From positions 806,001-870,000 of the forward strand of contig CAWBOY010000004.1 in the NCBI GenBank assembly GCA_963790585.1: 64,000 bases of DNA, given 5' to 3'. The notes under the pieces were generated by a model. It searched no databases. It was given only the letters and a program-made list of their open reading frames with translations, and was not told the DNA's origin. Position 1 is the stretch's first letter. The number at the start of each line of letters is the position of its first letter. A program made the position numbers and the translations under genes. This document shows, piece by piece, positions 35,362-45,400 of the stretch. Source of the DNA: CAWBOY01 sp963790585 (lineage in GTDB: Bacteria; Planctomycetota; Planctomycetia; Gemmatales; Gemmataceae).

Positions 35362-35955
35362 GTGAACACCAAGACCCTGGCGGGCCTCTACGACCGGCTC
35401 ACGCCCGCAGAGCGCTATCCTCTCATCCTTGCCGCAATGAAGCGCGGCGACGACATCGAGGTCGACCGGCTATCCGCCTCAGCGTCCCGGGTGGCTTTTC
35501 AGCTTCCCGACTATGAAGGCTTCGCCGAAGGTTTAAGGTTCCTAAGCTTGCTTCATATGATCGAGCAGCTCAATCTCGGCCTCATTTTCTGGCGGGACAT
35601 CGGCTTGTCCCAAAAGTGCAAAGCGTCCCCCGACGGACCCGAGGACCTGGAGCTGGCGGAGAGTCTGTGGGAGAACGCCCGCATGGCCGGATATCGTCTT
35701 TGCGTGGACGCCGACGCCTTGAGGCTTGTTTGCACAGAGTTGAAGGTCGACCCGGACGATCTGTTGCGTGACCTTCCTGGGTTTGACGTCGTCGAGCAGG
35801 CTGAAAGACACGCTCGCCCGGCGCTTTGGACATACGAAGAGGCCTCGGCCTATCTGAAGAAGATCAGTGGCGGCGAAGTACCCAACGTCGAGCAAACGGC
35901 ACAGAGCATGCGGACCCTGATTAAGGACCGTGTCGAGTGGTGGAAGGACGAGTGA
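35362..35955 (+). CDS. Hypothetical protein, tandem paralogue 1
   Basis: A GTG start at 35362 is chosen because GGAGGAAC lies 10 bases upstream and the N-terminus (MNTKTLAGLYDRLTPAERYP) then aligns with the next gene (MNTKSLSRHYRKLTPEERVA). The 197-residue helical protein shares with its neighbour ELPNYHGLADG/QLPDYEGFAEG, MAGYRLCVDADALRLVC and a C-terminal Trp-rich end. The function is unknown; the family seems confined to mobile regions. Confidence 0.65.
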   Translation: MNTKTLAGLYDRLTPAERYPLILAAMKRGDDIEVDRLSASASRVAFQLPDYEGFAEGLRFLSLLHMIEQLNLGLIFWRDIGLSQKCKASPDGPEDLELAESLWENARMAGYRLCVDADALRLVCTELKVDPDDLLRDLPGFDVVEQAERHARPALWTYEEASAYLKKISGGEVPNVEQTAQSMRTLIKDRVEWWKDE

Positions 35956-36000
35956 GGCGAGATCCCCAATCCGCGAAATGGCATACAGGAGAGACGCAGC

Positions 36001-36744
36001 ATGAACACCAAATCCTTATCTCGGCATTACAGAAAACTTACGCCCGAGGAACGCGTTGCGCTCTTGATCTCCGCAACAGATCGCGGTGACGGTGATGATG
36101 CGGATCAGCTAGCCGCGTCTGCGCCGTCCATCGTACTAGAATTACCGAACTACCACGGCTTGGCCGATGGCTGGATGTTGCTGTCGATGTATCACATGAT
36201 GGATAAGCTCGACCTTGCCCTGCTCTTCTTCCGGTATCTTTCGCTGGCGACGGCGTGCGAACCGCTGCACGAGGACTTGGAAGAGCCGGCCATTGAGGAT
36301 GAATCTGAGACCTCCCTTGGCGACCCGGACGACTTGGCAGCGGCTGATGAAGGTGAATCACTATCCGAGCCACAGCATGATCTGACCAGAGCGGACGAAT
36401 GTGACGGATTCCCGGACGATCCGGATGATCGAGCGCACAGAACCCGACTCTCTGACATCTGCGGCATGGCTGGCTATCGCCTATGCATCGAGTCGGATGC
36501 ATGGAGGCTGGTTTGCAAGAAGCAGCATATCGACCCGGAGGCCTTGTTGCGGGACCTGCGCGGGTATCAGACGACGCGGCAGGCCGAGGAAACCGCCAGG
36601 ATGATGCTTTGGTCGCCTAAGAAGGCGGCCGGCTACCTGAAGAAGCTTGGCAGGGAGGACGTCGTGTTGCCGACCGTCAGAGGGGTGGCAAAGAGGATGC
36701 AAAGGTTCATCAGAAGGCGTGCGGGATGGTGGAGGGGCTTGTGA
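36001..36744 (+). CDS. Hypothetical protein, tandem paralogue 2 with acidic insert
   Basis: The 247-residue paralogue of the preceding gene has an extra segment of about 50 residues rich in Asp/Glu (EDLEEPAIEDESETSLGDPD and following). The flanking blocks are conserved (LISATDRGDGDDADQLAAS; ICGMAGYRLCIESDAWRLVC; WSPKKAAGYLKKL). The acidic insert and basic C-terminus (KRMQRFIRRRAGWW) suggest nucleic-acid or protein mimicry (inference). Confidence 0.65.
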   Translation: MNTKSLSRHYRKLTPEERVALLISATDRGDGDDADQLAASAPSIVLELPNYHGLADGWMLLSMYHMMDKLDLALLFFRYLSLATACEPLHEDLEEPAIEDESETSLGDPDDLAAADEGESLSEPQHDLTRADECDGFPDDPDDRAHRTRLSDICGMAGYRLCIESDAWRLVCKKQHIDPEALLRDLRGYQTTRQAEETARMMLWSPKKAAGYLKKLGREDVVLPTVRGVAKRMQRFIRRRAGWWRGL

Positions 36745-36883
36745 AGCGGAACGGGCCCGGACACGTCGACAAGCCACTTCTCAGAGTGGCCTGTCGCCGT
36801 GCCCTGCCAAAGGACTTAGAACCGTACTGGGCGTCAATGCACGTCATTAGGTGGCATGGAACCGCCGCATAAACGTGGTGTCG

Positions 36884-38314
36884 TTACCCCCCACCTGGGA
36901 CGATATCGCCGAGATTTTGTTTGATGCGAGACCTCAAGGCCTTCAGGTGTAACGCATCCTTCTTCTCCTTATCAATCTCCGCGTTAAAGGCAGCAAGGTC
37001 GAGAACCTTGTCGATGGTTTCCCGCAGGATCTGCTGTAGTTGATCGGGTGGAATTGCCTCCAATTCGAAGACGTCGTCACCGTGCCGACCTACGAATTTC
37101 TTGCGTCTGCTGCTCCCTTTCTTTGCCTTCATCTGTGGCGGCAACTTGAGCGATTGAACTTGTTCTGCGGTCAACGCGGCCTTGATCGGCACGATGTTCT
37201 CGATCTTGAAGTCGTCTCGCATCGAACGGGCGAAAGAATGGGCGATGTCCTCACCTTCCGGGTCGAAGTCGGATAGGAAGATGATGATCAATTTGTCCTT
37301 GCCACTTTCCCGGAAGCGTTTCGCCATCTCATGGCGTGGCGATAGGCTGCTATAACCGCGACCGATGGTTAGAGGGATGCAGTAATCCGCTGCAACCGGG
37401 GAAATAATGCTTTCGATGGTGTTCTTCTCGCCCACGATCTCAATGTGGTCGGGTTGGGATTGCTGAAGGTTGCGGTAGTAGCCTTTGAGGAGTTCGTTCA
37501 GCTCGCCTTGGAGAAAGGGCCCAGTCGATTTGAAGACCTTCCAAATCGTGACAGGTCGCGTCGGATCATGGATGGTGTCCCAGGAAATTTCGCCTTCAAT
37601 CCGGGCGCGAGCGATGAGATCGCAGGTCGCCTTGTAGAACTTCGGGGTGTTCTCGTAACGCGATCCCGGCTTGGAGGCGTGAACTAATGGGGGATCAGTG
37701 AGCAGCGCATAATGAATCTGACGATCGGTCAACGGCAAATATTTTTTCCGCTCGTCGATGATACGCAGAATCGCGTCAAGAAACGGTCGTTTCGCTTTGC
37801 TAATCTTCGCCCGGCGCGTTTCGCCGGTGATCTCGATGGTATCGGCACGGACTCGAGCTTTGCGCCGTCGGTGCTCCTGTAGCTCGCGGTAAGGTTCATC
37901 GGGATCAAGATCCAGCAGTTGCTCACGCGCCACCACGTCGAGCGATTTCACGCGATGACGGTTAAACTCTCGTAGATGCACCAGATATTGGTCCTTCGAA
38001 AGGTCGCTCCGCCGAATCGACGCGTCGATTCGGCATGGGACCGTATCCTCGCCAGCGAGGCCGGCGGCGAAGTACCGGCGGTGACCGCTCAGAATGAAGA
38101 AGTCAGCGGTAATCACGAGGGGTTCCATGATTCCCTTAACCACGATACTACGCGCCAGCTCAAGGACTTCTGGATCCTTGTCTGAAAGAACCCCGTAAAG
38201 CTCATCGTTCTCGGGTGATGGCTTCACGTCCGACAGGGACAGGTGGAGAATTGTACCATGGTCGAATTCTCTCGGTCGGCCGTTTTGTCCACGTTCCTTC
38301 TTACTCTGTTTCAT
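36884..38314 (-). CDS. ParB-like / Toprim (topoisomerase VI-A-like) fusion protein
   Basis: The 476-residue protein has an N-terminal ParB-type domain (ILHLSLSDVKPSPENDELYG, ILSGHRRYFAAGLAGEDTVP), an Arg/Lys-rich middle (QEHRRRKARVRADTIEI), and a C-terminal Spo11/TopoVI-A-like Toprim fold with HIEIVGEKNTIESII (the catalytic-type Glu) and IIIFLSDFDPEGEDIAHSF (the DxD). The Tyr-bearing winged helix of TopoVI-A is not obvious. Its ATG overlaps the prim-pol stop (ATGA), so the pair is translationally coupled. Probable role: replication or maintenance of the mobile element. Confidence 0.8.
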   Translation of the reverse strand: MKQSKKERGQNGRPREFDHGTILHLSLSDVKPSPENDELYGVLSDKDPEVLELARSIVVKGIMEPLVITADFFILSGHRRYFAAGLAGEDTVPCRIDASIRRSDLSKDQYLVHLREFNRHRVKSLDVVAREQLLDLDPDEPYRELQEHRRRKARVRADTIEITGETRRAKISKAKRPFLDAILRIIDERKKYLPLTDRQIHYALLTDPPLVHASKPGSRYENTPKFYKATCDLIARARIEGEISWDTIHDPTRPVTIWKVFKSTGPFLQGELNELLKGYYRNLQQSQPDHIEIVGEKNTIESIISPVAADYCIPLTIGRGYSSLSPRHEMAKRFRESGKDKLIIIFLSDFDPEGEDIAHSFARSMRDDFKIENIVPIKAALTAEQVQSLKLPPQMKAKKGSSRRKKFVGRHGDDVFELEAIPPDQLQQILRETIDKVLDLAAFNAEIDKEKKDALHLKALRSRIKQNLGDIVPGGG

Positions 38315-39583
38315 AGCTCTGAATCTCCTGAATCGGGGTTGATGAAACGAAAACTGCTAGCTTTGCGACTTGCCTTGCTCCCCTTGGAGCCTGCTCGAAG
38401 AACGCCGTCGACGCAGAGAACTTCGAAGTCAGCGCCAAGCGCTCGTATGATCGACACCGATCAAGCGGCCGGCCGTGCGACAGTCGAGGTAGAATTCTTT
38501 GGAGCCGCTGATGAATTGAAGTTCGCGGCACAGTTTTGCTAGAAGGGCGATCGGTCCAGCCCCGTACAATTCCGTGGCCTTTGTTGGCGTGACACTTGCC
38601 ATGGCTCGCTTGAAGGCCGTTTCGATCACGCCTTGGCCCACGGGGAACTTCACCCGTTTCCAGGCCAGGACGAAATCGGCCCACGTTTCCAAAAACTCCT
38701 TTGTTCTAATGGCAGGCAAGGCTCGACGGTGAAACTCTTGGACGATCGGTCGCAGGTTTGATAGATCCGCGCCGTTTAAGGATTCGATGCCTTTGAGGTG
38801 ACGTGCGAGCCGGAATAAACACTTGTACCGCTGCCCATTGGAGTAGGGCAGTGTCCCAGAGATGGCTTTCTCAACTGCCTGCAACACAGATGGCGCAGAG
38901 AACACAGAGGACTCAAGCAATGTGTCTGTGTTGGCTGTGTTCTCTGTGTGTGCTGCGTTGGCTGTGTTCTCTGTGTGTGCTGCGTTGGCTGTGTTCTCTG
39001 TGTTGCACAAACCGGCTTCAACCGGATCGATCGCAGGAAGATCTCCCTGTGGGAGTGGGATCAGCCAACGATAGATATGTCCGCTCGGATGGCGCGATGG
39101 GGGTAACAAACAGTAATGGCCCGGATCCCCGCGATACTCACCGTCTCCAAAGTTGTGGAAGCCCTCGGGACCGCGAAAGTAAACGTGCCGGCCTCGGGCC
39201 GTCTCTACGGTTGGCAACGCCTCGGCGAGTTGAGGATGATCCTTCGCCCAACGCTCGTAGCCTTCGAGCGTGTCGAAGTCGCGGCACGCGAGTCCGCCAG
39301 AGGCCGAGCCAAGCAACACGGCCAAGCCAGTGATATCGCGTTGCTGGAACATCCTCGTGAGCGTGGCGGCATCGGGCCGCAACGTCTGAAACTGCTTCCA
39401 TCGACCTGCGGCCTTTTTGTCCCGGATCGGAATGATCGACCAGCCGCGCGCGGCGTAAGCGAGGGCGGCCTCGAGGAAGCTTTTTGGCTCGATTCCAGGT
39501 CGCGACGGAGCGAGAATTTCACCATGTCTCATTTCGCCGCCGGGCGACGTTCCGTTGCGGCTTGGTTTGCGGTTGGGAGTCAT
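38311..39583 (-). CDS. Bifunctional DNA primase/polymerase (prim-pol), one frameshift near 3' end
   Basis: The start at 39583 (MTPNRKPSRNGTSPGG) follows GGGAGGGC. The AEP-type domain shows YAARGWSIIPIRDKK, DITGLAVLLGSASGGLACRD (metal-binding D), TVETARGRHVYFRG and GDPGHYCLLPPSRHPSG. A linker with 9-residue repeats (TENTANAAH, three times) leads to a helical C-domain. The raw frame stops at 38429; deleting one T near 38430 continues as SAWRDFEVLCVDGVLRAGSK to TGA 38311-38313, overlapping the next start. Confidence 0.8.
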
Positions 39584-39848
39584 TGGGAGGCCCTCCCGGC
39601 CATGGCGGCGTTGGCGGCCAGGTAGGCGGGCGCAGCCGGGCATCCACAAGCGTCGCGCATCGGTAAATCCGCAGGTCTGCAGAGTCCGGAGCCGCCGACA
39701 CGGACCGTTGGCGGATGAAGGCCTCGACCGGCCTCGTAAGCCAAGCTGACGATTTTGGAGGAGTGGATGGCGCACCACACCGCTCGACCGACGACCAATG
39801 GTCGCTGGCCGCCGACTTCTCGACCGACCTGCGGCGAAAGAGGAGCAA
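39519..39848 (-). CDS. Possible small basic protein upstream of prim-pol
   Basis: A 109-residue frame from a TTG start contains EAFIRQRSVSAAPDSADLRI and YRCATLVDARLRPP, then overlaps the prim-pol start by 65 bases. Codon use looks bacterial but no ribosome site supports the start and no family is recognised. Other frames are also open here, so it may be spurious. Confidence 0.3.
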   Translation of the reverse strand: MLLFRRRSVEKSAASDHWSSVERCGAPSTPPKSSAWLTRPVEAFIRQRSVSAAPDSADLRIYRCATLVDARLRPPTWPPTPPWPGGPPNDSQPQTKPQRNVARRRNETW

Positions 39849-39877
39849 TGGGGAAACGGCTGGTTAGACGGATGTGG

Positions 39878-40108
39878 CTACGCATCGTCGCCCCCCTTTC
39901 GGGAGCAACGACGGGCGTCGATGGCGTTCAGTTCGTGGCGGACCATCGCCACGGCCTTGCGGTCATACAGACGCAGAGTGCCTGCACGAGCCGAAGGGCG
40001 GATGTGTTGTCGCGTCGCCAGCACATGCAAGACACGGTGTAGAGGTGTTCGTAGTTCCGCCGCGATGACGCCGGGTGTAATGAGATGGGGAGTCTTTCCA
40101 AAACTCAC
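39878..40108 (-). CDS. Small HTH/excisionase-like protein
   Basis: A GTG start at 40108 is supported by AAGGAG 9 bases upstream. The 76 residues (MSFGKTPHLITPGVIAAELR, then VLATRQHIRPSARAGTLRLY) form a MerR/Xis-type wing-helix with the pattern I-A-x2-L-x4-V-x3-L. It heads the minus-strand replication operon and could regulate it or act as an excision factor. Confidence 0.65.
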   Translation of the reverse strand: MSFGKTPHLITPGVIAAELRTPLHRVLHVLATRQHIRPSARAGTLRLYDRKAVAMVRHELNAIDARRCSRKGGDDA

Positions 40109-40201
40109 AATGATCGCTCCTTTCAGGTGAGGACTTGATGTCCGTACCTAAAGGCAGCGCTCACGAAGCGATTGTCGGAAGTGATTGGCAGAAGAGGAGA
40201 T

Positions 40202-40243
40202 AAAAAAAGTGAGCGCTCACGAAAGGGCCGTGAGCGCTCACTT
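40202..40243 (-). terminator. Terminator built from two GTGAGCGCTCAC palindromes
   Basis: Perfect 12-bp palindromes lie at 40209-40220 and 40230-40241. Together they form a 13-bp stem followed, on the minus strand, by seven T's, right after the stop of the coiled-coil gene at 40254. A third partial copy (GCGCTCACGAAGCG) is at about 40157. Each palindrome could also be an operator. Confidence 0.75.
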
Positions 40244-40253
40244 GCAATCGTTG

Positions 40254-41414
40254 TCAGAGGCGTTTTCGGCTATGCACTTTTCGTGGGCGGGAATCTGGCA
40301 GGTCGTCGTCTAGCGGACTCGGTTCTTGATCGGCCTCTTGGTCCTCGATCAACCGCTTGATTTCTTCGTCTCGTTCGCCGTCATAGGTCTGAGCTTCGAG
40401 GGTGCTGGTAAAACTCATTGCAGCCGGCGATCGGGTTTGACCTTGTTTAGAGGGTCTCAAAACCTTGGCTTTCATTTTCTTGGCCTTCTTGTACAGCTCC
40501 GTATTTCGCCAGGTTTTGGAACCGCAACCGATCAGCTTGAATTGCTTACGCTCCGAGAGCAAGAAAAAAGCGTTCCCCATCTGCTTTGCCAGTCTCTTTG
40601 CCTTCGTGTTCGCTTCTTCAACAGTTAATCGGTTCGACGGCGGAGCCGGATCCTCTGCTTCGGCAGGCTCCGGTAAAGCTCTCGACTTCAAGTCGAGGTA
40701 TTCCTGGGCCTGGTCCACGGATTTTGCTTCCATCGCCGTGGCCTCGATCAATTCTTGCTCGATCTGAATGAGTATGTTAGTCGCGATCTCCTGTTTTTCG
40801 TCTATTATCGCTTGCTTCTCCTTGAGAGCCTCAATACGTTTGCGCCGCATATTCGCCGCCCCGGCGATTTGATTCGTGGGTCGGTAGCCAGCGATTGTCT
40901 TGGCGAGCTTGCGGAGGTTCTTGCAAACAAATTCAATAGGAACCCTCTTACGCACGGGCCGGATCGCCTCAGGCACGGGCCCGTACGGACCTTGACAGCC
41001 CATCGACGCACCCCAGAGGCACCACTCAAGGTCCTCGTAATACAAGATCGACAATTCGTGGCCTGTCGACGCCCTTAACTTCCCGGTCGCCGGCGCGTTA
41101 ACAATTCGATTACGGGCACGGACCAAACGCTCTCGACACCGACGGATATCCTCTTCACAACGCTGTACCTTCTCTCGCAAGTTAGTTAAACCCTCGCGAA
41201 CCAAAAAAAAGAAGTCGTCTTCCATCTCCCCGGGCGTCAAGGCCGCCGAAAGTGCCATCCAAACCATTCGTGTATTTCCGACGAGCAGGTCGGCGGCGTT
41301 GCTTGCGTGAAGCAAATGCGGTGGAAGGTTTTCCAAGCCGAATTCTGAGACTGGCTCGTTCGGTTCGGTGGCGGGAATGACGGAGGTAGTCGAGGATTTG
41401 TGAGCCGTGGCCAT
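40254..41414 (-). CDS. Large coiled-coil hypothetical protein
   Basis: The start at 41414 (MATAHKSSTTSVIPATEP) is preferred over 41522. Of 386 residues, a long coiled coil (REKVQRCEEDIRRCRERLVR and IEALKEKQAIIDEKQEIATN) covers much of the middle. A compact motif MGNAFFLLSERKQFKLIGCG is followed by basic and acidic tails. No catalytic motif is seen. It is probably a structural or accessory protein of the mobile region. Confidence 0.65.
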   Translation of the reverse strand: MATAHKSSTTSVIPATEPNEPVSEFGLENLPPHLLHASNAADLLVGNTRMVWMALSAALTPGEMEDDFFFLVREGLTNLREKVQRCEEDIRRCRERLVRARNRIVNAPATGKLRASTGHELSILYYEDLEWCLWGASMGCQGPYGPVPEAIRPVRKRVPIEFVCKNLRKLAKTIAGYRPTNQIAGAANMRRKRIEALKEKQAIIDEKQEIATNILIQIEQELIEATAMEAKSVDQAQEYLDLKSRALPEPAEAEDPAPPSNRLTVEEANTKAKRLAKQMGNAFFLLSERKQFKLIGCGSKTWRNTELYKKAKKMKAKVLRPSKQGQTRSPAAMSFTSTLEAQTYDGERDEEIKRLIEDQEADQEPSPLDDDLPDSRPRKVHSRKRL

Positions 41415-41482
41415 TGTTGGATTCCAGGGGCCGGGCCGGTCGGCAGGTTGATGCTGGAATCGCCATCCACCCACCGACCGCG

Positions 41483-41875
41483 CTAGATCGCCCCGCTTGC
41501 AAACAGGTCGATCACCCGACACCTTGATTCTACCGCAATCGGCCGATCAAAAAAACTCATTAGGTTCAGCACTCCCATTCGCTTCCAACCCACCCCGCTT
41601 CGGGCGAATGCGCTCCGCACGAGGGGTAGGTTCTTCTCTTTGTCCAACCTATCGTCGGTCCAGCTGCGGGCCTTCTTGTCTTCGTCCTCGACGGCCTCCC
41701 TTACGATCTGCTCCGGGTCGATCGGTCCAGCCGACGGGGCGGTGATTGGTGCGAGTTTCGGCACCTTGAGCGCAGCCTTCAGCCGGTTCGGGCTACCCGC
41801 TTTGCCCAGCTCGTCGGCGATGGAGTCGACGCCGACCACCGCGAGGGATCGGGCGCGGTGGCGCTTAGCTGCCAT
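41483..41875 (-). CDS. Hypothetical protein
   Basis: The start at 41875 (MAAKRHRARSLAVVGVDSIA) is the best internal choice; the frame extends to 42088 but that part is compositionally odd. The 130 residues are basic and Ala/Pro-rich with EQIVREAVEDEDKKARSWTD. There is no ribosome site and no known family. The region 41876-42412 upstream has no other gene I can support. Confidence 0.4.
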   Translation of the reverse strand: MAAKRHRARSLAVVGVDSIADELGKAGSPNRLKAALKVPKLAPITAPSAGPIDPEQIVREAVEDEDKKARSWTDDRLDKEKNLPLVRSAFARSGVGWKRMGVLNLMSFFDRPIAVESRCRVIDLFASGAI

Positions 41876-42412
41876 GGGTTCCGTGACGAAGTCGGCCGAC
41901 GGTGACAGGGGAAAGGCGATCGCGTTTCCTTTGTGAGCCTGCCTGGTTTTCAGCAACCACCTTGAGCCGGATGCAGTCTTCGGCCCGCGGGGCGCTGGGC
42001 GCCGAAAGTTGCTGCAGACGTAATCGCTTTTTGGGTTGGCGCGGCCAACGCTATCCCTAACCCATTGGTTAAGCTGCACTACCGACATATACCATCGTTG
42101 GAGACCTTGATAGATTATCTCTCCACCGTCGTCTCGGGATATGGCGAATCACGAACGTGAACGATAACCTCACGAGAGCCGATGACGCTCGCGACCGGCG
42201 CAGCGTCTCAAAACACCCCCACGTTGGTGATCTGAATCCGTCGAAATCCAGGTGGGACGCAACCCGGCAAGTGGCTATCGGCCTTTCTACGAGATATACC
42301 GCTGAGCCTGTCTCGGGGATCGAGCGACGGCGGCGAGTCCGAAAAGAAAGCCGGAGGCATGGCGCCACCCCCGGTTCGGAAAGCGTCCGCGACGTAGCGC
42401 GAAAGACCCACC

Positions 42413-45400
42413 ATGAAACTAACCGAACTACAGCCCGGCCTCGCTCTCGTCGGCCTCGAACGTGACCTCGTTTGCTCGGTGGTGGCCGTCAACATCATCG
42501 CCGACGGAGCGGTCCAACTCTTCTACAAGCTCCCGGACGGAGGTCTTAAGGAACGGCTGCTCGGCACTGCCGATGAAGCGACGATTGCACCCGCGACGAC
42601 TACCCGGCCCTGGGCGTTCGACGGAGACCCGGCGGCGTTCCAACTCGCGTGCGAAGCGAAACGAATCGACTTGGCTTTCCTGTTCGACCCGATGATGGCC
42701 GTCCACACCTCGAACGTGGACCCCCTGCCGCACCAAATCACTGCCGTCTATGAGTCGATGTTGCCGCGCCAACCCCTTCGGTACGTTCTGGCCGACGACC
42801 CTGGGGCCGGAAAGACCATCATGGCGGGACTATACATCCGCGAGCTCGTCATGCGGGCGGACGCCCGGCGAATTCTGATTGTTGCTCCGGGTAGTCTCGT
42901 GGAGCAGTGGCGGGATGAATTGTTCGAGAAGTTCGGCCTTGAATTCCGGATATTCTCGTCCGCGCTTGAGGAAGCCACCCCAAGCGGGAACCCGTTCGAT
43001 GACCACCAGCAGCTCATCGTTCGGCTCGACCAGATGTCCCGAAACCTGGACTTGCAAGCGAAGCTCTGCGGGGCGGGATGGGACCTCGTCGTCTTCGACG
43101 AGGCCCACAAGCTCGCGGCCCACTATTACGGGCGGGAAGTAAAGGAGACCGGTCGGTTCAAGTTTGCCAAGGAACTTGGCAAAGACACTCGGCACCTTCT
43201 CCTGATGACCGCCACCCCACACAACGGGAAGGAGGAGGACTTCCAGCTTTTCTTGTCACTACTCGACTCGGACCGCTTTTACGGCAAGTTCCGGGACGGC
43301 GTTCACAAGGTCGATGTCTCGGACCTGATGCGACGGATGGTGAAGGAAGAACTCGTCAAATTCGACGGCACACCCCTGTTCCCCGAGCGAAAAGCTTACA
43401 CCGTCAACTACAAGCTCTCGGATGCCGAGGCCGCGCTCTACGAGGCCGTGACAGAGTACGTCCGCGACGAAATGGGAAAGGCTGACCTCCTCGCCGGTGC
43501 TCGGAAGGGGTCGGTAGGCTTCGCGCTGACCACTTTGCAACGGCGGCTCGCGTCCAGCCCCGAAGCTATTTACCAGTCGCTCAAGCGGCGCAAGGAGCGG
43601 CTGTCTGAACGCCTCCGGGCCGAGAAGATCGGCGACCGCGGGCGTCAACACCTCGCCGAAACGGTGGACGAAATCCCCGAGGACGAAGATGACCTGAACG
43701 CCGAGGAGCAGGAAAAGCTCGAAGAGAAGCTCGTGGACCAGGCGACGGCCGCAAAGACCATCGCCGAACTTGAAACAGAAATCGTCATCCTTGCCGACCT
43801 CGAGAAACGGGCGAAGACGGTTGTTTTGTCGGGCCAAGACCGGAAATGGGAGGAACTCTCGAGGCTGCTGCAAAACACCCGCGAGATGCACGACGAGTCC
43901 GGGCGGCAGCGAAAGATTATCCTCTTCTCGGAACACCGCGACACGCTGAACTACCTCCACGACAAGATCGCCGGCGTCCTCGGTACGCCGGACGCCATTG
44001 TTTCGATTCATGGCGGCACGAACCGCGACGAACGGCGGAAAGCTCAGGCCCTGTTCCGTTCGGACCCCGATGTCCGGGTTCTCATCGCCACTGACGCGGC
44101 GGGCGAAGGCGTGAACCTCCAATGCGCTCACCTGATGGTGAACTACGATTTGCCCTGGAACCCCAACCGGCTCGAACAGCGCTTCGGGCGAATTCACCGG
44201 ATTGGGCAAACCGAAGTTTGTCACCTCTGGAACCTTGTCGCCAAGGAGACCCGCGAAGGCGACGTGTACCACCGGCTGCTTGAGAAGCTCCAAATCGAGA
44301 GCGAGGCATTGAAGGGACGCGTGTTCGATATCTTGGGCGACGTCTTCGAGGAAACGAGCCTCCGCGATCTCCTAATTCAAGCTATCCGTTACGGCGACAA
44401 ACCCGAGGTTCGGGCCAGGCTCAACAAGCGAATCGACCACGCATTTGACCACGAGCACTTGAATACGGTGCTCAACCGGAATGCCCTAGCCCAAGAAACG
44501 ATGTCGGCGGACCGACTCTTCAAGGTGAAAGAGGAGATGGAACGGGCCGAAGCCCGACGGCTGCAACCGTTCTTCGTGCGATCTTTTTTTCTGAAGGCCT
44601 TCGATCAAGTCGGCGGGACGATTCACCGCCGCGAGTTGGAACGGTACGAGATCACCCATGTCCCGTCGACTGTGCGGGAACGTGACCGGCGTCTTACGGG
44701 ACGGAACCGGCGTGAGCAAGAACCTATCCTCAAACGGTACGACCGAATCGCGTTCACCCGCGACGCCATCCAGCCGAACGACAAGCCCGGCCGCACTCGT
44801 GCGGCTTTCATGCACCCCGGTCATCCGCTGATGCTTTCGTTGACGGACATGATCCTCGAACAAGACGCGAACCTACTCCGGCAGGGGGCAGTTTTTGTAG
44901 ACCCGGCGGACGAAACCGAACAGCCGTGGCTGGTCTTCATCCTTACACATGAAGTAAAGTCCGGGGATGGCAGTACGCTCTCAAAGCGAATGCAGTTCAT
45001 CCGCGTGAACCCGGATGGCTCAGCGTCGTTTGCGGGATGGGCACCCCACCTCGATCTCGAACCGCTCGTCGTGACGGACCGCCCGCATCTGAAGGAACTC
45101 CTCTCTGCGGCGTGGATTCACAGCGACCAGGAACAAAAGGCGGTTGCTCTCGCTGCCGGTAATCTGGTTCCCGAGCATTTCAAGGAAGTATCCCAACGAC
45201 GAATTGCGCATGTCGATAAAACCCTCGCGGCCGTTCACGAACGATTGACGCAGGAAATCGCATTCTGGACGGATCGGGAAATCAAGCTCAAGGATGATGC
45301 CACCCTCGGGAAAGACGTGCGGCTCAACCTCGATAACGTGAAGAAGACTCTCGAAGACCTGCAAAGCCGTCTCGAAGGCCGGAAAAAGGAACTCCAGGCG

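Noticed and set aside
38246..38275. A further R1 core (ACCATGGTCGAATTC) inside the ParB-Toprim gene
   Set aside because: It is part of conserved-looking coding sequence (RPREFDHGTILHL) with no R1 flanks, so the match is probably chance.
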